In this document: one piece after another, positions 1 to 6,195 of the stretch
How the letters are laid out: the number at the start of each line of letters is the position of its first letter
Position numbering within the stretch: position 1 is the first letter of the stretch
Assembly: GCA_031270145.1 (NCBI GenBank)
Contig: JAISYD010000055.1
Location: forward strand, 1-8,973
Length of the DNA stretch: 8,973 nucleotides
Direction: 5' to 3'
Source: Planctomycetota bacterium
GTDB lineage: Bacteria; Planctomycetota; SZUA-567
Notes under the pieces: generated by a model
Seen by the model: only the letters and a program-made list of their open reading frames with translations
The model's database searches: none
What the model was told of the DNA's origin: nothing
Program-made: the position numbers and the translations under genes

Positions 1-134
1 GGAAGACATAAGGCGTAAGGCGGTGAATGCGGTTCTTGGCGGCGGGGGCCGGTGTTCCGTGTTTATTTTCGCTAGCGTCACTTGTTTGGCGAAAACGGCC
101 CATGAAAATAAATTGAAAACACCCCATATTTTCC

Positions 135-163
135 TTGACATTTGGAATTTTACCGTGTAGAAG
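135..163 (+). promoter_or_regulatory. Candidate sigma70-type promoter
   Basis: A perfect -35 hexamer TTGACA (135-140) is followed after 17 bp by TAGAAG (158-163), which matches 4 of 6 bases of TATAAT. The DNA just upstream (about 104-131) is AT-rich and could act as an UP element. Transcription would start near 170, about 540 nt before purA, with no convincing gene between. It may drive a long purA leader or a small RNA. The match is seen in the sequence; activity is inferred. Confidence 0.5.
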
Positions 164-376
164 GTCTAACGTTCCATCCGACTCCCGGGCCGGGGCCGGC
201 GCAAAATTTATGGCCGGGGCGGAATGGCGGCGGATCGCCCGCGGCCAACCGTCGCCGGGCTCTGCCGGACGCGCCAGACGGGCCGCTTTTCCGGGGGCGT
301 GTTTTTGCCCCGCCGGGGCGGGGGAGGGGAGACGGGGACGGACGCGATAAACGGGAAGGCCGAAAATGCCAGAACG

Positions 377-420
377 GCCGGCCGGTCCCGGTGTGGCCCG
401 GTTGGGACCGCCCCGCCGGC
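377..420 (+). repeat. Inverted repeat / stem-loop in the purA leader region
   Basis: Arms GCCGGC (377-382) plus CGGTCCC (383-389) pair with GGGACCG (404-410) and GCCGGC (415-420). All 13 base pairs are perfect, interrupted only by a 4-nt CCCC bulge (411-414), with a 14-nt loop (390-403). No T-tract follows, so it is not a standard intrinsic terminator. Such hairpins are easier to form by chance in GC-rich DNA. Function unknown. Confidence 0.55.
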
Positions 421-476
421 TGCGCCGAATCACCGCAACCGCTTGAAAAATCAGGATAAAAAGGGGAAAAAGCGCG

Positions 477-488
477 GCGGCCGGCCGC
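477..488. repeat. 12-bp perfect palindrome flanked by A-tracts
   Basis: GCGGCCGGCCGC is perfectly self-complementary. It sits between A-rich runs (about 458-471 on the left, 489-495 on the right). It could be a protein-binding site or chance in GC-rich DNA. I recognise no known operator. Confidence 0.4.
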
Positions 489-582
489 AAAAAAAGAGCG
501 AAATGTCCGCCGATCAAAAGGCTTGGGTCGCTGGATGCGGCTGCATGGCCCCCGCCGATTGTCGCCCGGCCGAGGTTTTTAT

Positions 583-610
583 TTGCCGGGAAGGGGATGA
601 TGGCGATAAT
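583..610 (+). promoter_or_regulatory. Candidate purA-proximal promoter
   Basis: TTGCCG (583-588, 4 of 6 matches to the -35 consensus) is separated by 16 bp from GATAAT (605-610, 5 of 6 matches to the -10 consensus). Transcription would start near 617, giving a leader of about 94 nt before the purA start at 711. It is weaker than the site at 135-163 but better placed for purA. Confidence 0.35.
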
Positions 611-710
611 TGTCTAGCTGGTGGGGCGGGACGGAAGCGGGGCGCCGCCGGTTCGGCTCTGGAAAAGGGACGGGCGGCGGCCGGGATTCGCCGGGCGAGG
701 GGGAGCGCGA

Positions 711-1991
711 ATGGGCGTCAGCATTTTGATCGGCCTCCAGTGGGGAGACGAGGGTAAAGGCAAATTCGTCGACATTCTGGCCGAAAAATCGGATGTCGTG
801 GTGCGTTGCCAGGGCGGCGCCAACGCCGGCCACACCGTGGTCATCGGCGGCGACGTCTTCGCCATGCACCTCATCCCGTCGGGGATCCTCCGCGAAAACA
901 AGGTCTGCGTCATCGGCAATGGGGTGGTGGCGGATCCGGCCGGCCTGGCCAGGGAATTCCGGGAAATCCGGACCCGGATCCGCGACGCCGAAAAGCGCTT
1001 TTTCATCTCCGATCGGGCCCACCTGGTCATGCCCTGGCACAAGCGGCTCGATTCGCTGGCCGAGGAGGGCCTGGGCTCCGCCTCCATTGGCACCACCAGG
1101 AAGGGCATCGGCCCGGCCTACACTGACAAGACCAGGCGCGCCGGCCTCCGCTGGCATCAGATCCGCGATCGCGAAGCCTTCGCCGAGCGCTTCCGCTCCG
1201 CCCTGCGCGAAGCCAACCGGTTGATCGGCCTCCTGGGCGGCGAGCCTCTGCCGGAAGGCGAGGCCGAGGGCGAGGTGCTGTCGGCGATCGACGAGCTGCG
1301 CCCCTATGTGGCCGACACCGCGGCCCTGCTCCACCGCTACGTCCGCGAGGGCAAGAACATTCTGCTGGAGGGCGCCCAGGGGGCCATGCTCGACGTCGAC
1401 TTCGGCACCTATCCCTTCGTCACCAGTTCCAACACCACCTCCGCCGGTTGCCTGACCGGGACCGGCATCCCCCCCACCAAGGTTCAGGACATCCACGGCC
1501 TGCTGAAAGCCTTCAGTACCCGGGTGGGTTCCGGTCCCTTCCCCACCGAGGCCGACTCGCTGACCGCCGCCATGCTCCGGGGGAGCGGCTCCAACCAATG
1601 GGATGAGTTCGGGACGACCACCGGCCGGCCCAGGCGTTGCGGCTGGCTGGATCTGGTGGTGGCGCGGCACGGGGCGCGGATCAACGGCGCCAACCGCCTC
1701 CACATAACCAAGCTGGACATCCTTTCGCAGTTCGCCGAGTTGAAAATATGCACCGCCTACCGGATTGACGGCGTGGAAACCTCGGACTTTCCGGCCGACG
1801 CCGGCCTGCTGGCGAGCTGCGAACCAGTGTACGAGACGCTCCCCGGCTGGAAAACCGAGCTCCCGCCCTGCCGTTCCCTGGACGATCTGCCTCCGGAGGC
1901 CCGGAATTATGTGCGCCGGATCTCGGAATTCCTGGAAGTGGAAACCGCCAGCGTCTCCTACGGACCCGACCGGGGACAAACCGCTTTCTGA
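711..1991 (+). CDS. purA: Adenylosuccinate synthetase
   Basis: This cytoplasmic enzyme joins IMP and aspartate, using GTP, to give adenylosuccinate, the first committed step from IMP to AMP. The 426-residue length is typical of bacterial PurA. Family motifs appear in order: WGDEGKGK (residues 11-18, with the catalytic Asp13), NAGHT (38-42, catalytic His41), GTTRKGIGPAY (127-137), EGAQGAMLDVDFGTYPF, the RVGSGPFPTE segment, TTGRPRRCGW (303-312), KLDILS, and GPDRGQT at the C-terminus. The frame stays open back to 621, but ATG at 711 is chosen: its product begins directly with the conserved N-terminal strand, Asp13 and His41 then match E. coli numbering, and a Shine-Dalgarno AGGGGGAG (698-705) lies 5 nt upstream. 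It is the first gene of the aspS-DUF1015-TPR-cimA run. No key residue is missing. Confidence 0.97.
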   Translation: MGVSILIGLQWGDEGKGKFVDILAEKSDVVVRCQGGANAGHTVVIGGDVFAMHLIPSGILRENKVCVIGNGVVADPAGLAREFREIRTRIRDAEKRFFISDRAHLVMPWHKRLDSLAEEGLGSASIGTTRKGIGPAYTDKTRRAGLRWHQIRDREAFAERFRSALREANRLIGLLGGEPLPEGEAEGEVLSAIDELRPYVADTAALLHRYVREGKNILLEGAQGAMLDVDFGTYPFVTSSNTTSAGCLTGTGIPPTKVQDIHGLLKAFSTRVGSGPFPTEADSLTAAMLRGSGSNQWDEFGTTTGRPRRCGWLDLVVARHGARINGANRLHITKLDILSQFAELKICTAYRIDGVETSDFPADAGLLASCEPVYETLPGWKTELPPCRSLDDLPPEARNYVRRISEFLEVETASVSYGPDRGQTAF

Positions 1992-2043
1992 CGCCCGCCC
2001 CGACCGGGCGGCTTTTACCCGGGCGGCAGAGCGTCGACGCCCG
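1992..2043 (+). repeat. Paired hexamer repeats in the purA-aspS spacer
   Basis: The spacer contains CGCCCG (1992-1997), CGGGCG (2005-2010), CGGGCG (2020-2025) and CGCCCG (2038-2043). The first and second copies can form a 6-bp hairpin followed by GCTTTTA, a weak terminator or attenuator shape. The third and fourth can form another. First with third, and second with fourth, are alternative pairings. The T-run is only four bases, so read-through into aspS is likely. Confidence 0.4.
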
Positions 2044-2067
2044 CCGCCGGCACAAGGATCCCTTTTT

Positions 2068-3861
2068 ATGAAACGTACCCACACCTGCGGCGATCTGCGT
2101 CCGGAGCACGCCGGGCAAACCATAACCTTGGCCGGCTGGGTGCAAAACCGCCGCGACCACGGCAGCCTCATGTTCATCGATCTCCGCGATCGCTATGGCC
2201 TGACCCAGATTGTTTTCGACACGGATCGGCCGGAGGCGCTCAAACTCGGGCAGGAGGTCCGCTCCGAATGGGTGATCCAGGCCACCGGCCGGGTGCTCGC
2301 CCGCCCGCCCGACATGGTGAACCCGAAAATGCCCACCGGGGGAATCGAGGTGGCGGTGGACTCCTTCACCGTCTTTTCCAAGTCCGCCGCCCTGCCGTTC
2401 GAGGTCGACGGGCACGCCAAGGTGGGCGAGGAGGCGCGCCTGGCCCACCGCTATCTTGATCTCCGCCGCCCGGCCATGCAGGCGAACCTGGCGGCCCGCC
2501 ACCGCTTCGTACACGCCATCCGCGAGACCATGGACAGCCTGGGCTTCCTGGAAATCGAAACCCCGGTGCTGGCCAAATCGACCCCGGAGGGCGCCCGCGA
2601 CTACCTGGTGCCCTCCCGGGTGCATTGGGGGCGCTATTACGCCTTGCCGCAAAGCCCCCAGCTTTTCAAGCAGCTCTGCATGATCGGCGGCTGCGACCGC
2701 TATTACCAGATCGCCCGCTGCTTTCGGGACGAGGATCTCCGGGCGGATCGCCAGCCCGAGTTCACCCAGCTCGATCTGGAGATGAGCTTCGCCGACGAGG
2801 AGGACGTCTTCGCCGTGGCCGAGGCTTGCATGAGGAACGCCTTCAAAAGCGGCATCGGCGCCGACATCGCCGTCCCCTTCCCCCGCCTGTCCTGGAAGGA
2901 GGCGATGGAAAAATACGGCTGCGACAAGCCGGACCTCCGCTTCGGCCTCGAATTGTCCGACCTCACCGATTTGGCGGGGCGGGTGGAATTCAAGGTCTTC
3001 GCCTCCGCCATCGCCGCCGGCGGCGTCGTCAAGGGGCTGGCCATCCCCGGCGGCGAGTCGTTCAGCCGCCGGGAACTGGACGTGGAACTCCTGGAGGTGG
3101 CCAAGCCCTACGGCGCCCGCGGCCTCGCCTGGATAAAGATTTCCCCGGACGGCGGGTATGGCGGAGCCCCGGTGAAATTTTTCCAAAAAGAGCAAATCGA
3201 CGCCATTCGCGACCGGCTGGGCGCCAAACCCGGCGACGCCATGGCGTTTTCCGCCGACCAGGCCCGGGTGGCGAACGCCAGCCTGGCGGCGGTGCGCAAC
3301 TACCTTGGCCAGGTCAAGCTCGGGCTGACCCGGCCGGGCGAGTTCAAATTCGCCTGGGTCACCGATTTTCCGGCCTTTGAGTGGCTGCCCGAGGAGAAGC
3401 GCTGGCAATCGGCCCACCACCCCTTCACCTCGGTGAGCGCGGAGGATGTCGATTTCATGCTGGCGGCCGATCCCTCCCGCGAGGACTGCGGCCTGGATCG
3501 GGTGCGCTCCGCCGCCTACGACCTGGTGCTGAACGGCTCGGAGGTGGCTTCCGGCTCGGTGCGCATCCACGACGCCAAGCTCCAGGAAAAAGTATTCCAG
3601 GTGCTGAGGCTTTCCGAAGAGCAAATCCGGGAGCGCTTCGGCTTCTTCACCGAGGCCCTCCGCTACGGCACGCCGCCGCACGCCGGCATCGCGCCCGGCA
3701 TCGACCGGCTGGTGGCGATGATGCTGGGCTGCGACAGCATTCGGGAAGTCATCGCCTTCCCCAAGAACGCCAAGGCGTTCGACCTCATGTCCGGGGCGCC
3801 GGGCGCGGTGGACGAGCGGCAATTGCGGGAATTGGGCCTGGTGAACCTTGAGAAAAAATGA
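2068..3861 (+). CDS. aspS: Aspartyl-tRNA synthetase, bacterial type
   Basis: This class II synthetase charges tRNA with aspartate in the cytoplasm. At 597 residues it has the normal size of the bacterial form with its GAD insertion. The order is an N-terminal OB-fold anticodon-binding domain (about 1-110; GWVQNRRDHG at 23-32), motif 1 leading into TPEGARDYLVPSR, motif 2 (FRDEDLRADRQPEF, from Phe219), a GAD-type insertion (roughly 290-420), HHPFT, and motif 3 GIAPGIDRL (540-548, with the catalytic Arg547). ATG at 2068 follows AAGGA (2054-2058) by 9 nt, and the product aligns with the family N-terminus. His31 lies where non-discriminating enzymes, which also charge tRNA-Asn, usually carry His and E. 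coli carries Leu30. This is a hint only. The gene lies 76 bp after purA, and its stop codon overlaps the ribosome binding site of the next gene. Confidence 0.97.
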   Translation: MKRTHTCGDLRPEHAGQTITLAGWVQNRRDHGSLMFIDLRDRYGLTQIVFDTDRPEALKLGQEVRSEWVIQATGRVLARPPDMVNPKMPTGGIEVAVDSFTVFSKSAALPFEVDGHAKVGEEARLAHRYLDLRRPAMQANLAARHRFVHAIRETMDSLGFLEIETPVLAKSTPEGARDYLVPSRVHWGRYYALPQSPQLFKQLCMIGGCDRYYQIARCFRDEDLRADRQPEFTQLDLEMSFADEEDVFAVAEACMRNAFKSGIGADIAVPFPRLSWKEAMEKYGCDKPDLRFGLELSDLTDLAGRVEFKVFASAIAAGGVVKGLAIPGGESFSRRELDVELLEVAKPYGARGLAWIKISPDGGYGGAPVKFFQKEQIDAIRDRLGAKPGDAMAFSADQARVANASLAAVRNYLGQVKLGLTRPGEFKFAWVTDFPAFEWLPEEKRWQSAHHPFTSVSAEDVDFMLAADPSREDCGLDRVRSAAYDLVLNGSEVASGSVRIHDAKLQEKVFQVLRLSEEQIRERFGFFTEALRYGTPPHAGIAPGIDRLVAMMLGCDSIREVIAFPKNAKAFDLMSGAPGAVDERQLRELGLVNLEKK

Positions 3862-3870
3862 GGGCCGGCC

Positions 3871-5178
3871 ATGAGTTCCATATTCCCCTTCGCCGGCTGG
3901 CGCTACGATCCCGGCAAGGTCGATCCGGCCAGGGTGACGGCGCCGCCCTACGACGTGATCGAGCCGGCCGAGCAAGCGGCGCTTTACGCCCGGGACGACC
4001 GCAACGTCGTCCGCCTCATCCTTGGCCGGGAGTTGCCGGGCGACTCGCCCCGGGACAACCGCTACACCCGCGCCGCCGCCCATCTCGACGCCTGGCGCGG
4101 CGACGGGCTGTTCATCCAGGATCGCCCGGCGGTTTACCTTTACGACCAGCGTTTCGCCTCGGGCGGCGCCATCCTGGTCCGGCGCGGCTTTTTCGCCAAG
4201 GTGAGGCTGTCGGAGTGGGGGAGGGAAGGGATATTCCCCCACGAGAAAACCTTGTCCGGCCCCAAGCGCGACCGGCTTGAGCTCATGCGCGCCACCCGCG
4301 GCAACCTGGAGCCGATCTTCGGCCTGTTGGCCGATCCGGACGGCGCCGTCGCCGCCGCCCTGGCCGATCTGGTCGACTACGCCCCCTGCCTCGAGGCGAC
4401 GGACGGCGACGGAGTGGAAAACCGCATGTGGGTGGTTGACGATCCGCGGCGCCTCCACCGCCTGTTGTCGCTGACCCCGGCGCCGCGCCTTTTCATCGCC
4501 GACGGCCACCACCGCTACGAAACCGCCCTGGCCTACCAGGCGGAAATTCGCGAAAGCATCCGCGCCGCCGGCCAGATCCCCCCGCTCCCGGGCGATCTGG
4601 ACTGCGATTGCATCATGATGCTCATTGTCCCAGACTCGGATCCCGGACTCGTCGTCTGGCCCACGCACCGCATCGTTCACGGCCTGCCCGGTTTCGCGCC
4701 GTCCAGTTTCCTCGCCGCCTGCGAGCGGAACTTCCTGGTCGCCCCCATCTCCGCGGAAAAGCTGGCGGATGAGTTGGCGGCCGAGGGTCTGCCGGCCTTC
4801 GGCTTCGCCGTCGACCGGCGCCTGTTCCTGCTCCGGCTGCGGAGCCGAAAGCCGATGGACTCTCTCTTCCCCGACAAGCCCGAGGTCTGGAGGGCGCTGG
4901 ACGTGGCGGTGTTGCACGCCCTTGTCCTGGGAGAGTTGATGGGCATAGACGAGGAGCGGCTTCTCCGCAAGGAGAACATCATCTACGCCAGGAGCGCCGA
5001 CGAGACCAGGCTGGCGGCGCAAAGCGGCCGGGACGGCGCCCAGTGCGCCTTCATCCTGCGTCCTACCCCCATGGGCCAGGTCCGGGAAATCTCCGAGGCC
5101 GGGGCGGTGATGCCGCAGAAGTCGACTTATTTTTTCCCGAAGCCGCTTTCGGGCGCCGTGTTCCACCTGTTCTGGTGA
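3871..5178 (+). CDS. DUF1015 family protein of unknown function
   Basis: The 435-residue product fits the DUF1015 family (Pfam PF06245), a cytoplasmic protein family without an established activity. Seen motifs are PFAGWRYDP near the N-terminus, APPYDVI (24-30), FPHEKT (122-127) followed by the GPKRDRLELMRATRGNLEPIFGL block (cut here to its key run), DGHHRYETAL (211-220) and WPTHRI near residue 265. The clustered conserved His, Glu and Arg residues suggest an enzyme, but I name no reaction. There is no signal peptide or membrane segment. ATG at 3871 lies 9 bp after the aspS stop, and its Shine-Dalgarno GAGGG (3860-3864) overlaps that stop, implying translational coupling. The next gene begins 13 bp downstream. 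Family assignment is confident; function is unknown. Confidence 0.9.
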   Translation: MSSIFPFAGWRYDPGKVDPARVTAPPYDVIEPAEQAALYARDDRNVVRLILGRELPGDSPRDNRYTRAAAHLDAWRGDGLFIQDRPAVYLYDQRFASGGAILVRRGFFAKVRLSEWGREGIFPHEKTLSGPKRDRLELMRATRGNLEPIFGLLADPDGAVAAALADLVDYAPCLEATDGDGVENRMWVVDDPRRLHRLLSLTPAPRLFIADGHHRYETALAYQAEIRESIRAAGQIPPLPGDLDCDCIMMLIVPDSDPGLVVWPTHRIVHGLPGFAPSSFLAACERNFLVAPISAEKLADELAAEGLPAFGFAVDRRLFLLRLRSRKPMDSLFPDKPEVWRALDVAVLHALVLGELMGIDEERLLRKENIIYARSADETRLAAQSGRDGAQCAFILRPTPMGQVREISEAGAVMPQKSTYFFPKPLSGAVFHLFW

Positions 5179-5191
5179 AGAGGGGCGGACC

Positions 5192-6160
5192 ATGCTTTCT
5201 TCCAGGCGGAAATCCGCCGTCGCCGTTCTCCTCGCCGCCCTTCTCGCCCTCGCCCCGGCCGCCGTCCCGGCCGAATCGGAGGAGGAGGCGGAGAAATACC
5301 AATCCGACCTGCGGGACGGCGTCGAACTGTTGAAGAACGGATCCCGCGCGGAAGTGACCCGGGCCATCGCCAAATTCAAATCGGCGCTCAAGATCCGGCC
5401 GGACAGCGCCGAGGCTTATTATTGGATCGGGGTCGCCTATTCGGATCAGAACAATTACCTCCGCGCCGCCGACAACGCCAAGGACGCCACCATCTACGAC
5501 GAGCGCCTGGCCGAGGCCTGGCTCCTGTGGGGGCAGACGCTCCTCTACCAGAAGGATTGGCCGGGCGCGCTGGAGAAGCTGGAGACGGCCGAGCGGCTGG
5601 CGCCGGACGACCCCATGACGCTCTTCAACCTGGGGCGGGTCTATTATCACGGCTTGGCCGATCCGGGGGCCGCCTACGCCAAGTTCAACCGCATTTGGCA
5701 AAACAGCGGCGAGTTGCGGCGGGAGAATCCGGAAAACGCCGGCCTGGTCCTCCGGGCCCGCCTATACATGGGCTATTGCGAATTCGACCGCGGCAACTGG
5801 GCCAACGCCATCAACGCCTTCCAGGACGTTCTGCGGGAGGAGCCGGACAATTATCCCGCCTCCCTCCGGCTGGGGCTCGCCCTTCGGCGGAGCGGGCGGG
5901 CCAGGGAATGCGAGAGCATCCTCTGGGAGTTGCTTCGCGCCGTGCCGGACGCCGATCCCGCCAACCGGCAACTGCGGGCCGAAATCAATTTGCAACTGGC
6001 GGATCTGTATTTGAAGGAGGCGGCCGTGCGCAACGGCATGCTGGCGCTGACCCACCTCCGCGAATTCGTCGGCCTGACGGGCGACCTCAGCCATCCGGCC
6101 CTGGAGCCGGCCCGGGAATACCTGGCCCGAAACGCCAGGGACGAGTCGCTGGACGGCTGA
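5192..6160 (+). CDS. Exported tetratricopeptide-repeat protein
   Basis: The 322-residue product starts with a Sec-type signal peptide: basic n-region (RRK, 5-7), hydrophobic core (8-21), and a likely cut after VPA at residue 27. No lipobox cysteine is seen, so it is probably periplasmic rather than a lipoprotein. The mature part is almost entirely TPR-like helical pairs: about 36-72, 73-106 (AYYWIGVAY...), 107-140 (AWLLWGQTL...), 141-175 (LFNLGRVYY), then repeats around MGYCEFDRGNWANAINAF and SLRLGLALRRSG, and a last helical pair near INLQLADLYL. TPR arrays bind other proteins; no catalytic domain is present and the partner cannot be told. ATG at 5192 follows AGAGGGG (5179-5185) by 6 nt. The gene sits tightly between DUF1015 and cimA, so it is likely co-transcribed, though its role in the run is unclear. 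Confidence 0.85.
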   Translation: MLSSRRKSAVAVLLAALLALAPAAVPAESEEEAEKYQSDLRDGVELLKNGSRAEVTRAIAKFKSALKIRPDSAEAYYWIGVAYSDQNNYLRAADNAKDATIYDERLAEAWLLWGQTLLYQKDWPGALEKLETAERLAPDDPMTLFNLGRVYYHGLADPGAAYAKFNRIWQNSGELRRENPENAGLVLRARLYMGYCEFDRGNWANAINAFQDVLREEPDNYPASLRLGLALRRSGRARECESILWELLRAVPDADPANRQLRAEINLQLADLYLKEAAVRNGMLALTHLREFVGLTGDLSHPALEPAREYLARNARDESLDG

Positions 6161-6183
6161 GCTGGAACAGGTCGCTGGACGGC
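6145..6183. repeat. 13-bp direct repeat at the TPR gene/cimA junction
   Basis: GTCGCTGGACGGC occurs perfectly at 6145-6157, as the last codons of the TPR gene, and again at 6171-6183, just ahead of the cimA ribosome binding site. The copies are 26 bp apart start to start. The sequence following each copy does not match, so this is either the remnant of a small tandem duplication or coincidence. Confidence 0.6.
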
Positions 6184-6195
6184 CGGAGGCGAAAC

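Larger units (their letters stand above)
164..582. other. Non-coding region upstream of purA
   Basis: No convincing gene is present. Short open frames on the + strand have low-complexity Gly/Arg/Pro-rich products, no clear ribosome binding site and no family resemblance, as expected by chance in GC-rich DNA. The first part (about 180-345) is G/C homopolymer-rich. The stretch 441-505 is purine-rich with several A-tracts. A strong inverted repeat (377-420) and a 12-bp palindrome (477-488) lie inside. It may be the untranslated leader of purA or hold a small RNA. Confidence 0.55.

Noticed and set aside
2..160. An open frame entering from the left edge, a possible tail of an upstream gene
   Set aside because: It has only 52 codons, lacks the strong GC third-position bias of the real genes, contains the TTGACA promoter candidate, and matches no family I recognise.
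554..580. A possible intrinsic terminator before the T5 run at 576-580
   Set aside because: Only a 4-bp stem (GCCG/CGGC) can be drawn, and it is separated from the T-run by five bases, too weak to support a call.
224..757. A 177-codon + strand frame upstream of purA
   Set aside because: It overlaps the purA start in another frame, lacks a clear ribosome binding site, and its Arg/Gly-rich product resembles nothing known.
579..2177. A 532-codon open frame on the minus strand over purA
   Set aside because: PurA motifs on the + strand are unambiguous. The minus-strand product is Gly/Ala/Pro-rich with no motif.
1681..5391. A 1236-codon open frame on the minus strand
   Set aside because: It lies antisense to purA, aspS, the DUF1015 gene and part of the TPR gene, all well supported on the + strand. 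Its product is low-complexity and has no recognisable domain. Long antisense frames are expected opposite strongly GC3-biased genes.
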